The notes beneath the pieces were generated by a model. That model made no database searches. It was not told the origin of the DNA and was given only the letters and a program-made list of their open reading frames with translations. This document shows positions 12,101 to 23,637 of a stretch of 64,000 bases of DNA, one piece after another. The stretch lies in NCBI GenBank assembly GCA_000934455.1, contig KN882213.1, positions 281,837 through 345,836 of the forward strand, in the 5' to 3' direction. The stretch's first letter is position 1. Each line of letters starts with the position of its first letter. A program made the position numbers and the translations under genes. The DNA is from Apostichopus parvimensis (lineage: Eukaryota; Echinodermata; Holothuroidea; Aspidochirotida; Stichopodidae).

Positions 12101-15100
12101 CAAGGTATGTAGAGCTGTTGGTCCTTGAGAACAATGGTGTATTACTGTCACATAGGCCTACTGTACATTAAAAACAGGCTGGCCTCACCCTAGCACAACT
12201 ATGGCCAAAATAGTTATAATTATATAACTTGGAATAATCATTCATAACAGGCTCAAGCACCTATAGTGTCTAGTTAATCTAATTACAAAACATTTTTCTG
12301 CAATTTTGACCATTAACAAACGAATGTTCCCCTACCGTTAATAATGTATGTCATGCGGAAGCCTAACCACCTTAGTTAAAGCTTCATGATTGATTCTGTT
12401 TTACCGAAATGACAAATAAACATAAAATGCAGACCTTCATTTCTGTAAATATGAGGAGCTCTATTAACTGCTCTTCTAGATTAAACTTGACAAGGAGCTC
12501 AAATTGAGCTCCTAAAATTCCTCCTCTGGAATTCTGAGGAGCGTGCAGTTTTTTCTTTTGCGTATAACTGTACTAAAAGTTATAGTATTCTAATTGTAGT
12601 ATACTTCATTGAAACGTAAATACTTCATTAAAATACTATACCTAAGTACACTAAGCAGGGGTCGAAATAAGACTTGGTAATCCAGTAGCCAACTGGGCCC
12701 CTGGCCCTCAAAATCTAGGGCCAAACTTTTGAGGAATGGGTACACATATTGTACATTTAGGACAACACATGTTGCACACCAATTTTATCAGATGAAACTA
12801 GGTCAATCTAGGTAAAATGACTCATATAAGTTAACTGCATGAACAATAAAAAAGTTTGTACAAATGTTAAAAAAAGAATGAATGCATCCACGTTTGTTTC
12901 GTTTCATTATTTAAAAACCCTCTTCACTTCCACTAGCTCTTTTTTTCTCTTACTATCTACTCTCTTTTTGTCCACTCTCCTTCCCACATCCCCCTTCCCC
13001 ACATCACCCTTCATTCATATTTCCCTGCATCTATGATTCCTATTTCCCTAATAGTTTTCACTTTTTTTATCCCGTGTCATTTCACGGTAATTCAAAAAGC
13101 AATAACCGGTCCTTACATGCACCATATAGCAACCACCCTTGAACCCTCGAGAGGCAAGATTGATCGTCCAAAGCTTGAAAAATATATCAGTTGGCTTAAA
13201 ATGCCATAGATATTTGATTGACAACTGTAGAAAACCTTTTCAAAACAGGCCGCAATGCTTTTGAAAGCTTTACATTCAATATATTTTCATATGGAGCTTT
13301 CTCTTGGGAAGTAACTAGAATGTTCCTTTTATCCTAACATGTGTTATGTATGTACACTACAGCCTACACTGCACATGTGTTTCTATACTTTCTGCACATG
13401 AATGACAGTATTGACACACACAGTATATTGCACTAAAACTGAATGTTTACAGTTACAATACAAGTATAAAGGTTTAATGGCAAACAAATTGGTGGATTTC
13501 TTCTTTTTAATTCATGCCAATCTCAAACTTTCTCACTTTAGTGAAAGGGGGGATTTTTGTCAAGATTCGGTAATTTTTTGGCCCGCCGCTCTTTAGGATT
13601 CTTTGATTCTTCATTATATCAGTTCTAATGGGCCCTTGTGTCACTAATTCATGGATTTTAAGTAGCCAAAACTCTAGAATATGTAGGTCCCAAGTTGCTA
13701 ATATGTTTTTAAAGGCGTTATAGGTGCAGCAGGATTTCAGCATGTTGGTAGATTAACTTTGGCTTTCCATACTTAGGCCCTACTTGAAACACACTGGTAC
13801 GGTATTCCTCTTACGACAAGTTATAACAAAACATATTGCAAATGACCCATGTTCATTGTTAGGCTAGCTACTGCTTTGTACAGATAGTTACAATCGTTCT
13901 TGATGCTGACTGAACAAGAAAAAAAGATAACTTTTTTTAGAACGCAAAGCCATCAGTGGCGCCCCAACTTGACCACCCTCCTCACCCCAATGAAAATGCA
14001 TATTTCGAAAGATTATATTACACATAAAATTGTAAACGATTGCTCCAATATTTGCATCTAAATAATTTTATATGTGTGAGGATGTAGTAGACAGAATAAA
14101 CAACAGATTTTGTAATTCACCAATGGTCTGGTGGCACCATGTATTTAAACATGAAATTTAATATAATTGGTAAAATCAAGAATCAAGAGGGCAGTGGTTA
14201 AGAATTAAAAGAAACCCCTTGACACACTGCAAAGAGAAGAAATAAGTAAAAGTGAAAAATAGGAAAAATGACTATACAGTATATAAGCACTCTAGAGGCA
14301 AAATATTAACGCCTCCAAAAACCAAGGCCAAAAAGGTGTACATGCACTGACATCTTTACGATATCTCTAACTTAACTAGCAGCGGTGTTAATCCAACGTA
14401 TAACAATACATAGTAGAAGTAGCTGCGACTATTACGTCCCTGACACGTCTGTCAATAACAACAACTTAATACTAAACAAAAGAATATTGTCCATATACGG
14501 CTTAACTACCAAACATATATACTGCTTTAAGTTATAACATTTTAGTAAAACAATACTAACTCCGATAGTGCATGGCGAAATTAATACGAACCATTGAATT
14601 TGGTCAAAGGGAAGGAAAATATCTTAACTACTATGCATACTATCACTTTAAAGCTATAACTGTACTATCCCTTTAAGTGGGTAGTCATGACCTTAAATAT
14701 GATAAGAGAAAATATCTCTTAAGTCTTAATGGTTAAAAGTAAAATAAAGAGAAAGAATACTGATAATATATTGTAAAAGCACTTAGAAATATAGATGCAC
14801 ATGGTGAGGCTATGCTGTTATGTTACGTTAGGTAAACTACACGTTAAGAACCTCAACTTGTATACATATACAATACTATAAATTTAACGTTACCTGGGCG
14901 CCGCCATCTTAGCTAAAACAGAGGGCGCTCTCCCAGAACATAATCACCACCTCGTGTATGTGAGCCTCTTACGTAACTGGCTCTTAGAAGTATCTCTTAA
15001 GTATTAAATTCCTTTAAAATATCAATGTGAAATTGACCCTTAAGTAAATCCTGTAGATTATATATAAAGATACATCTTCAATAAAACAAGTTAAATATAA

Positions 15101-16626
15101 GTATATGTAACCCACACTATGTCTACTCAACATAACGTTAGAATAGGGCTTCCCTATCCCGGCATAATCTGTACAGTAGGATAGCGGACCCTAGCCAAGC
15201 TTAACCGATACGAAAACGGTCGATAATATTTAATAAAATAAACGATCACTGAATAACTCCAGTGCTACAAGAACTTAACAGGTTAATAAAATATATATTT
15301 ACCTCCAAGCGTCAACAATGTGAGTGTCCATGTGCATCACATGCTCCTTAATTACTTAAAACTAAAACTGTTGGTAAACTATTCGTGTTTGTAGGTTCGT
15401 AGTCAAATATATAGTGGCACGCTAACTGAGCTATTCCCAGCTGGCTATATTGCGTAACACACATGAACCCTTTGTTCAAGCCGGAAATGACTCATGGCCA
15501 CTTGCCATGGAACGCACGGATTCCCTCACATATGAAAACTATTATCAAAGGTACAAGTACACTCTTCTTCCAAACTAGTCAAATACGCATTTCACCCTCA
15601 TAAAAGTTGCACCCAAAACAATTCATGTCCCCCCACACCCCTGGACAGGAAATAATTTTCATCTGGCAAGGCTATTTTCTGAGAGGGTTAATTTTGCAAA
15701 TTATATCCAAAATGCTAACACAATGTGTGGCGGAAATCGCCTACACGGCTCTTTTCATGCATGGGGGCTAATTTACAGATTTAGGGGGATAATCGCCATT
15801 AAAAAATATGCTGAATTAGATCAAAATTTTCAGTGTGGAAAGCATTTTTGCTTGTAGTTCTAGGCGATACTTCACTTATTCCTGTAGGCTAGTCCTAGTT
15901 ACTTCTATACAAACCGATGTATACTTTATGCGTATAGGCTAGGTCTAGACGATTTGTGATATATATATATATTTTTTTTGGGGGGGGGGTGTTCGTTGCA
16001 ATTATAACACAAAAATGCCTAGCCTTGACCTATCAAAATGTGTCAAAACGTAGGCCCTACTGCATTTATAAATATCAAACTGTCGTGATCCATTTTGAAT
16101 TATTTATCATAACGCTAGCCATGAGGCCTAACCTAATTTAATCCAGGCTAAAGACAATTGCCATACTGCCCAAGCTTGTTGGAATTTAAAATCAATTAGG
16201 CCTAGCCAAACATGTTTTACTATTTTTTAGTTTTACCAAAATGAATGGCTGCGATCCACCACAGTCATGGCTAGCCTAACACTAACAGTAACACTAACAC
16301 AGTAACATATGGCTTTTTGTACGAATAAGCTTATAGAAATAGTATACGATGAAAGCGCATGCGGCGTCATCATCATGGTAGGCTAACGCAGCAGTAACGT
16401 AAGGCCAGGGCCTAACGTTATTATCATTGCCGCAGTGTTGCTCATCCTTGCACATCAATTTGTATAGTTTTCTTTACGATGACATCTACAGTACTAAACG
16501 AATAACGTTTCAAACTTTACTTAAATTAAGTTGGCCTACTAGAGGTTTGATTATACCTGCAAAAGTGTCAATGAGGGAATCAAGTCCCCAGGAAATCAGC
16601 TGCAACATCACGTTTTCATCTGCCAT
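3192..16626 (-). CDS. Gene B of element 1: SAM-domain protein, ten exons, predicted 510 aa
   Basis: Exons read 16626-16557, 11977-11868, 9032-8850, 8198-8056, 7674-7590, 7209-7050, 5987-5791, 5040-4887, 4459-4344 and 3506-3192. All have AG acceptors and GT donors (exon 2 donor GAA|GTGTTT is weak), the phases agree throughout and no stop interrupts. Residues 1-60 resemble a SAM domain (LISWGLDSLIDTF, then IKELIPQIGLRLRF). A Ser/Asp-rich linker follows, then a basic block (GWLEDHLRYVRKK), then YPRLLDPGM and IDQDF, and near the C terminus FVIIERKPIP and AVDLCFKSHYVLDIEY. This domain order is familiar from uncharacterised fish and invertebrate proteins. Its role is unknown. The position suggests a TnpA-like accessory protein that may bind the element ends or multimerise through SAM. 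The transposase gene sits in its second intron. Confidence 0.72.
3819..4012. mobile_element. Possible short non-autonomous element in an intron
   Basis: Starts CAGGGGCGTCGATTTTG and includes GGTGGGGGGACAC and the reverse-oriented GTGTCCCCC, then GGGGGACGTGTCCC before the end. The CAGGGGCGT start is common at ends of small animal MITEs. I cannot define both ends or a target duplication. Confidence 0.3.
6675..6900. repeat. Degenerate intronic repeat (TGACACACCCTTCAGTCAC-like)
   Basis: Five related motifs occur near 6680, 6727, 6798, 6840 and 6872: TGACACACCCTTCAGTCAC, TGACACACCCATCAGTAAC, TGACCAACCCTTGAGTCAC, ATGCACATGCGAGTCAC and TGACCCACATTTGAGTGAC. Spacing is irregular (32-71 bp). The array lies in the gene B intron between exons 6 and 7. 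Confidence 0.55.
9318..11845 (-). pseudogene. Gene A of element 1: C2H2 zinc-finger transposase, broken
   Basis: One large uninterrupted exon running from 11845 down to 9318. The N terminus has CLKCLHEIDG...HLKYRH and CSQDGCQSIF...HLTRKH, two zinc-finger-like modules. The middle has ANPLGSQKGVHK, GDNVALNPLLGF, SFSANYYCRFCKSH and DIMHDLFEGVIPKEL, the hallmark blocks of a transposase-like family often found as uncharacterised proteins in fish and cnidarians. The C terminus includes RFEGKHKPLKNYA and HYHAFAV. Compared with the copy in element 2 it has two in-frame TAA codons close together near 10880-10910, just before TANPLG, and one frameshift near 10166-10169 after NPSGASGQ. The ATG lies 22 nt past the donor of gene B exon 2. 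It is probably dead. Confidence 0.75.
10924..10996 (-). repeat. 36-bp tandem duplication inside gene A of element 1
   Basis: AGCAGGGG(C/G)ATAGATAGT and the following TTCTTTTCATTCCTCC occur twice with a 36-bp period. In translation it repeats WRNEKKLS(I/M)PLL. It keeps frame and is absent from the copy in element 2. Confidence 0.85.
11978..16556. other. First intron of gene B, element 1
   Basis: 4.6 kb with no recognisable coding sequence. It holds A/T-rich runs, a T/G homopolymer tract near 15960-15990 and scattered GC-richer patches (for example near 14890-14940) that may be decayed small elements, but I could not pair ends for any of them. Confidence 0.45.
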
Positions 16627-16719
16627 AGGTTCAGCACTTTCCTCACGTTGTTCGTATGTTTGTGAACTGCAATTCGACGGCCGCTACCGCGCATGCTCAC
16701 TTCATAGCCAATTGCCCAG

Positions 16720-16844
16720 TCATCTGGTAAACAAGTTTAGCGTGCCCAGTCATAACTGTTCTGCCCAATTTGCTTCTACAATTTACACAACGTTTACCCA
16801 GGCTGTGAGTGCCCAACCTGTTTTGCCCATAATTTTTAAGAGTG
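16720..16844. repeat. Right terminal inverted repeat and subterminal array of element 1
   Basis: Ends TTTTTAAGAGTG, the inverted copy of the left end. GCCCAG, GCCCAA and TTGCCCA repeats occur in the last 120 bp. The right end lies just upstream of gene B exon 1, so it probably also acts as the 5' regulatory region of that gene. Confidence 0.75.
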
Positions 16845-17057
16845 TAGGTCACAGCATCAAAGGTGAGTTATAATTTCGTGCAGCTATTTGATTAATTCGA
16901 TTGATGCTCCACGAATCCTTTACCTTCAGCTTTCATTTTCGCCAAAAAAAACCTTTCTTTTGTTGTTTGCATCTACAAATCTGTTCAAATTTCGTATAAA
17001 ATAACTTAGTCGCGTCCAACTCCAACGAGAGCTAAGCCTATTTAATCAGTGAAGCTA
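16845..17057. other. 213-bp spacer between the two CACTA-like elements
   Basis: Unique-looking sequence from TAGGTCACAGC to GTGAAGCTA. It belongs to neither element. It contains no coding signal that I can support. Confidence 0.6.
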
Positions 17058-17310
17058 CACTCTAAAAAAGTTGGTCATTTTATTGGGCCAATTTTTAACC
17101 AACGCTGCGGAAGTATGTATCCAACCAACTGTTGAGCATTTGTTGCCCAATTGCCGCTGGGTAATGTTTTTACTCACAGTTGGGCATATTATTTTACCCA
17201 TAAATAGTAATTAAGAAATTACCCAACTGGCCTGTTGGGCAATGTTTATCATTTCTTGGCGAAATGTTGAATACGCATATCATATGGTTGGGTATCCTTT
17301 ACTCCTAATT
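17058..17310. repeat. Left terminal inverted repeat and subterminal array of element 2
   Basis: CACTCTAAAAAAG followed by repeated TTGGGC, GTTGGGCA, GCCCAA and TACCCA motifs over about 250 bp, as in element 1 but with different spacing. Confidence 0.7.
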
Positions 17311-17680
17311 GGGCAACATAGGGCTATTTATTGGTCGATATTTAGACATTATTTAAGCAGTTTTTCTCCCTTTATTGGGTAATGGATAGTTAATCAATAT
17401 ATTCATAATGATCAATACAGGTATTTCAAAGACCAGTTTTTTACTGACTATACACACAAATGTTGAATGATATACCTTAAAATAGGTGGGATGAACATGG
17501 AAGGTTGGAGGATTGGGAACAAGTATAGCATACACCAAACCAAAAAGACAGATCTAACAACACAGTGTATTGTAGAATGATTTATTGAACATCTACTTTC
17601 TTGAAGCAGCATATCAACATAAATTTAAAGCAGATAAAACAGATGAAAATCATAAAGACAAAATACACTTATCACATCCC

Positions 17681-18091
17681 ACTTTGCTATTGTAGCATGC
17701 TACTATTGTCGATAAATTGTCATAGTAACATGCTACTGTGATCCACCCATTGCTATTGTGGCATGCTACTCTCGTCCACTCATTGCTATTGTAGCATGCT
17801 ACTCTCATTCACCCATTGTTATTATACCATGCTACTTTCGTCCACCTATTGCTATTATACCATGCTACTCTCGTCCACTCATTGCTATATTGTAGCATGC
17901 TACTCTCGTCCACTCACTGCTATATTGTAGCATGGTACTCTCATCCACCCATTGCTATTGTAGCATGCTACTCTCGTCCACCCACTGCTATATTGTAGCA
18001 TGGTACTCTCATCCACCCATTGCTATTGTAGCATGCTACTCTCGTCCACCCACTGCTATATTGTAGCATGGTACTCTCATTCACCCATTGC
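17681..18091. repeat. Minisatellite, 33-35 bp unit with GCATGC core
   Basis: About a dozen tandem copies of GCTATTGTAGCATGCTACT followed by CTCGTCCACCCATT. Toward the right, 33-bp and 35-bp variants (GCATGCTAC and GCATGGTAC cores) alternate, giving a 68-bp higher-order unit. GTAGCATGCTAC is itself palindromic. The array is near the left end of element 2, beyond the 3' end of gene B. Confidence 0.9.
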
Positions 18092-19085
18092 TTCTCCTGT
18101 CATTGTTTATCAAAATGTGTTTATTTTTACACTGTGCCTGGTTAGTTCTCAAAGTCCAGTAATATATGAGCAGGGAAGCATTACCAACCCATGTAATCAA
18201 CAGTTTAAGGATCATGAATCAGAAACTGTTTTGGGCGCAAGTCTAGATAAGCTTTAAAAGATGACCAAAGGCTGATTTCCATACTACATCTTCTATCAGT
18301 AATAGAAAACTAATCCAAATGTACGCAGCAAAGGTGGAAACACATATCTTATGTTTCAACATGTTTAATTACATTTTAGTTTTGTTGGAACGAGACTGGT
18401 TAACTAACACCAGATCATTGTGATGCTAAACCAAAGCTAGGGGTACCATCATGTCATATAAGTACTCTATGTACAGGTTTCCAAAATATTAACTGATTTT
18501 GTAAGACATTACTGTGATGGTGTTAATGAACATAATAATTGAAAACAAATTATTTTTGGCTGATTCAGTATGATATAAAATGGCGAACACTTAACCATGA
18601 ATAATGAAACCAAGTAACTGATACTGTACTTCACCAAATTCCTTGAACGCCAAGCCATGAAAGCTAAGTAATAGAACAATGGAAGTTAAAAAAATCATCT
18701 GTACTTTTACACAATATTTACACTTTAAATTTGTTCTATCAAGATGTAATGCATGATATAAATAAAATGAATAGTAAGGAATTAGAGAACTACTCTGAAT
18801 CTGATGCGATGAATGCACGCAGATTTCGAATGGAACTTGTGATGTTTGCCTCAGTGAAGTCATAGATCACAACCTGCAAAAACTGCCATGCAATCTTACA
18901 CATTGGTTGATATTCAATATCAAAATATGTACATGGCCTCAAAGCATACGTCAATAGCTTTCATGAGTGATTGCTGAGGGAGTGCATTTCGTTCTATGAT
19001 GATATCAGTTTGTGATGGATTTATCCGACTTCCCCTGCACACAAGAAATGGCTGTGGGGTTTCTGTTGCTTTGAGGGTCTTTACA

Positions 19086-19297
19086 TATTGGTCTATGTCA
19101 AACACTTCCTATGAAAACAAAGAAAAATGCAATATTTTAAGAAGTGTAGTTATCTACAATTTCATGAAACGACACAAATGTAAATAACCCATGTAGCTAT
19201 GAATATTGGTCTATGTCAAACACTTCCTATGAAAAGAAAGAAAAATGCAATATTTTAAGAAGTGTAGTTATCTACAATTTCATGAAACGACACAAAT
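19086..19297. repeat. 118-bp direct duplication abutting the assembly gap
   Basis: The sequence starting TATTGGTCTATGTCAAAC at 19086 recurs at 19204 with one visible difference (AAAACAAAG against AAAAGAAAG), and the second copy runs into the Ns. It includes the acceptor and start of gene B's last exon. It is either a real tandem duplication or a gap-filling artefact. Confidence 0.8.
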
Positions 19298-19772
19298 NNN
19301 NNNNNNNNNNNNNNNNNNNNNNNNNNNNNNNNNNNNNNNNNNNNNNNNNNNNNNNNNNNNNNNNNNNNNNNNNNNNNNNNNNNNNNNNNNNNNNNNNNNN
19401 NNNNNNNNNNNNNNNNNNNNNNNNNNNNNNNNNNNNNNNNNNNNNNNNNNNNNNNNNNNNNNNNNNNNNNNNNNNNNNNNNNNNNNNNNNNNNNNNNNNN
19501 NNNNNNNNNNNNNNNNNNNNNNNNNNNNNNNNNNNNNNNNNNNNNNNNNNNNNNNNNNNNNNNNNNNNNNNNNNNNNNNNNNNNNNNNNNNNNNNNNNNN
19601 NNNNNNNNNNNNNNNNNNNNNNNNNNNNNNNNNNNNNNNNNNNNNNNNNNNNNNNNNNNNNNNNNNNNNNNNNNNNNNNNNNNNNNNNNNNNNNNNNNNN
19701 NNNNNNNNNNNNNNNNNNNNNNNNNNNNNNNNNNNNNNNNNNNNNNNNNNNNNNNNNNNNNNNNNNNNNNNN
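19298..19772. other. Assembly gap (475 N)
   Basis: Run of N. Open frames that span it are artefacts. Confidence 0.99.
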
Positions 19773-21335
19773 GTTTCCAAATATTCATTACGTGAAAATT
19801 TTTGTATAGTCTCTAGAAGAGGCACTTTGCAGATTTTGACCTATGGCTGGTGACCTATTTCTATTAACAAGAATAAATTAAGGATAACAACCTCACAAGA
19901 TATGATCATATGTCAACACACACTGGTGCATGTGCATGGACAGATTCACAGAGACACAGTCTGATAAAGGGTTCTCACCGACATGCATGTGCCATTTACA
20001 TTGCCTGATTGATGTAATGATGGAAAAATTGCCTTGATGTGAGAGTACCACAGACTTGGAGTCCCCCTAAAACTTTAAGCAATGTTAGACTTCATTATTA
20101 ACCATTTAAAAGGTTTCTTCCAATTGTCCAACAATTAAAAGGCTCTATTCCTTGATTTTTTAACAGCCATCACCAATGAGAGGCAGCATACTATTAATTG
20201 CAGGAACCGTATTTTAAGTACAAAGCAGTGAGCATACTTTACCGTCAATATCACCATTCATGTACCAACAGCTCATGAGAATCTAATTTGATGGACCAAC
20301 AAGTCAACATATGTCTGTTTGTTTTGTATATTTAGGCTTACCTTTTGTGAGGTCATCAATTTTTGTATTCTGCATACCTAGGACCTCCCTCCAATTTAGC
20401 TGTTGGCTGTATAAAATAACTTTTCTTGCCACCTTCTCCCATCTTTGATAGAGTTTGTTTGATCTTGATGGATACAGCAATGCAAAGTCTTGCTCAATCT
20501 AAAATGAAAATGAAATAGTTTTTTAAGTCACCAGTGGAACATGACTCTTTTAGGGAACAGCTGCAAGCTAGACATGGAAAGACTCACACATTAAAAAGCT
20601 TAGAAACATTAAAAGGCTTAGAAAATAGTTATTGTGGAACCCAATTATTTGTGGATAAAATGATAATTAATGATAATTATTTCAGGGTTAAAGGTATGCG
20701 GACATGTAACAGATTCGTCTCAGCTCTTGAAAATGATTCATTGAGAATACAAGATCAGAATCCTGCCTTTTCACATGAAAAAAACAACCTTGTAATGACA
20801 TAAGTTATATAATTGAATCCATTGGAATAAACAAGATATGAAACAGACAAATTAAGACTAATATGCAGATATGTGACATGGACAAATGTATATTGAAACG
20901 TATGCTACTTATACCAGGGATTATGAAAGAGCTGCAACTGAACCATGCCCGTTGAAATTAACTTGTATTCGACACAAATCCTGTCTTTCACACGGAATTA
21001 AGTATTCAGTGTAACTTTATCCGATTTAATGTTATTAGCATATGTTTCAACATAACTTCACAGGCTGCTATGAGGTTGAATAAAGAGATGCAATTTTCCA
21101 GGAATGTTTCAGTAAGTTTTAAACTGCTTCGTTTTATTATGAAATGTTGTTTTTAGGTGTCTACAGACGTTTAACAGCCAACCAAACAACAAGCATAAAG
21201 TAACCCAGGGTAACGATGGTTTCATGAGAACAAACTATCAGTGAACACTGTTTGGCATTCTGCTTTACTATTCCCCCTCAATGTGTAAGAACATAGATTA
21301 CCTGCAGATTTTACATACACAACTTTCATTTAAGC

Positions 21336-23637
21336 CATGGTTTCCCAAACCTGGGGTCGCGACCCCAACTGGGGTCGCGAAGCAATTCTTGTGGGGTCGC
21401 AGGTTTGTTTCAAAATATAAAAAAAAAAATTGACGGTACCCAAAATTTACCCGAATTTGAACGTTCGCAGTCAAAATCATACAAAATTCACCCTGAAAAC
21501 TCATATTTAGGGTTTTATTAGCGGCCGTTCTAGCGTTTTTCCTGAGTAAATCTCGCGTTTTTTGCTCAATTGTCGCTGGCCACCCTGCTTCTGTATATTA
21601 TTCACTATATTGTTTTCACATACAACTACAGTACTGTACTACAGGTACATGTGGGTCGAACAATATAGCGGTGTAGCGCGCGTGTAGCTCTGTAGCCAGT
21701 AGCGTACAACAACATTGTTCGATGTTCAGAACGGGATCGTTTTCAGTTGGAAATTATAGTTCGACAATTTGTTAAGGAAGATGGCAGGGGCATCACGCGA
21801 ACGACAGTACATGGACAAATTCCTTGAACTTGGATTCTATTATGTGACGGATCGTGGAGTTCAGAAGCCTCAGTGTGTTATTTGTTATGATGTACTTTCG
21901 AGTGAATCGATGAAGCGTAACAAGTTGCGACGTCATTTGACTTCGAAACATACCGCATACGCTGACCGCGACCGTGCATTTTTCGAACGGAAGTTAACCA
22001 AATTGAGAAACAGCCGGTTGGATAAACAAGGCAAGTGTAGTCAGACCAATGAACGTGCAGTGGAGGCTTCCTATCGCGTTTCGCTGCGCATTGCGAAAGC
22101 TAAGAAGCCACACACTATCGGAGAAGAGCTGATAATGCCATGTGCGAAGGATATGGTTTCTCTCATGATCGGAGAAGACATCGTTAACAAACTCGGAACT
22201 ATACCTCTTTCGAACAACACTGTTCATAGGAGAATTTGTGACATGAGTCAGGACATTACCGCGCAGAATATTGCTGCTATCAAACAGTCACCTTGGCATG
22301 TCATACAGTTGGATGAATCCACTGATATTTCATCCTGCCCACAGTTGATGGTTTGGGCCAGGTTCATCAAAGATGATTATTTTTTTGATGAACCTCTGCT
22401 GTGCAAGTCATTGGAAACAACAACCAAAGGAGATGACATTGGGTCAACTACAGATGGAGCTCCTGTAATGCTTGGAAAAAAAATCCGGATTCAAAGCCAA
22501 ATTGCAACAAGTCGCCCCTAATGCGGTAACGACCCACTGCATGATCCACCGGGAAGCGTTGGCTACTCGCACACTGCCCGAAAGCTTCATGGACGTACTA
22601 TCACAGGTGATACAAATTGTCAATCACATCAAATCGAGTGCACTGAACACAAGGTTGTTCCGACTTTTCTGCCAGGAAATGGACGCTGATCACATGAACT
22701 TGCTGTTCTACACTCAAGTACGTTGGCTTTCTCGTGGGAATGTTATCCTGCGTGTTTACGAGTTGCGTGAGGAGTTGAAGGAGTCCTTGCGTATGCAGCA
22801 GAAAGAGGAATGGGGGTCATTGCTGGAGTCGAGTAACTGGCTAGCTAAATTGTGCTACTTGAGTGACATATTTTAAAGGATGAATGTGCTGAATCGCACG
22901 CTGCAGGGCAAAGACACAAACCTGTTGATCGCTAATGATAACATCAAGGATTTCTCGCAACACTAGCTTTGCTGAAAAGCAAAGTGGATAACCGCCGCTT
23001 TGTATTGTTTCCTCGCCTATCCGCTCACATCGAAGAATCTGAAGGCATCGAAGTTGAGACTCTTTCTGTTGACATTGCTCAGCATATCCAGTCTTTGATC
23101 AGCCAATTCGACAAATACTTCCCAGAACTCGATGTTCCCTCGTTTGCTGTGGCACGAGATCCATTCATTGCCCCGCTAGACGCAGTGGCTGAGGATGATA
23201 TCATCGAAAAGGAGCTCGTCAGAATGAAGCAAGACTCTGAAGCGAAAACCGTGTATCAGTCTTTCTCCCTACAAGAGTTTTGGTGCAGGATGCTCAAAAC
23301 CTACCCTAATGTGTCACAAAAGGCAGTGTGGCTTCTCATGCCGTACCCCACTTCGTACATCTGCGAGCAGTCATTCTCAACAATGGTTGCCATGAAAACG
23401 AAGTCCAGGAATCGACTGTCAATAGAATCGGACATGATTGTTGCCTTGTCAACGACAGAGCCGCGTATCGGGAAACTGGTTGCAGAGAAACAGGCCCACC
23501 CGTCACACTGAGAGAAGAACACAACGGTAAATGAATGCCTGCACAACTTCATTATTCCGGAGACACAAACTTGGGGTCGCGCTCGGATGGCGCTACATGA
23601 AATGGGGTCCCCGCCTTGAAAAGTTTGGGAACCACTG
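21336..23637 (+). mobile_element. hAT transposon (ZBED5/SCAND3-like), 2.3 kb
   Basis: The left end CATGGTTTCCCAAACCTGGG and the reverse complement of the right end, CAGTGGTTCCCAAACTTTTC, form terminal inverted repeats. A perfect 8-bp target duplication, ATTTAAGC, flanks it at 21328-21335 and 23638-23645. GGGGTCGCG motifs lie inside both ends. It sits in a gene B intron of element 2, between the exons at 20498 and 23793, in the opposite orientation to the host element's genes. Confidence 0.95.
21769..23511 (+). pseudogene. hAT transposase, broken by three-frame shifts
   Basis: The N terminus has a BED-type zinc finger (PQCVICYDVLSSESMK, then LRRHLTSKH). The catalytic region shows QLDESTDISSCPQLMVWARF, then STTDGAPVMLG and HCMIHREALA, which match the RNase H-like core of ZBED5-type hAT proteins. 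TQVRWLSRGNVILRV follows, and PYPTSYICEQSFSTMV is the hAT C-terminal dimerisation region. The frame changes near 22470-22520, where a segment between GDDI and GSTTDGAP also seems to be missing. It is lost again between 22876 and 22969. The protein cannot be made intact from this copy. The start was chosen at the AUG after AAGGAAG. Confidence 0.88.

Larger units (their letters stand above)
2137..16844 (-). mobile_element. CACTA/EnSpm-like DNA transposon, element 1 (14.7 kb)
   Basis: The ends are inverted repeats: CACTCTTAAAAAATATTGGG at the left and the reverse complement CACTCTTAAAAATTATGGG at the right. CACT(A/C)-type ends with TTGGGC-rich subterminal repeats are typical of animal EnSpm/CACTA elements, including the well-known fish families. 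The flanking dinucleotide on both sides is TA, which may be the target duplication or part of the terminus. It contains two minus-strand genes: a C2H2/transposase-like gene (9318-11845) nested in an intron of a ten-exon SAM-domain gene (3192-16626). A second element of the same design follows 213 bp downstream. Family assignment rests on the termini and gene content, not on a database match. Confidence 0.8.

Noticed and set aside
19213-19853. Long open frames of about 180-200 codons on both strands
   Set aside because: They run through the N gap and are artefacts.
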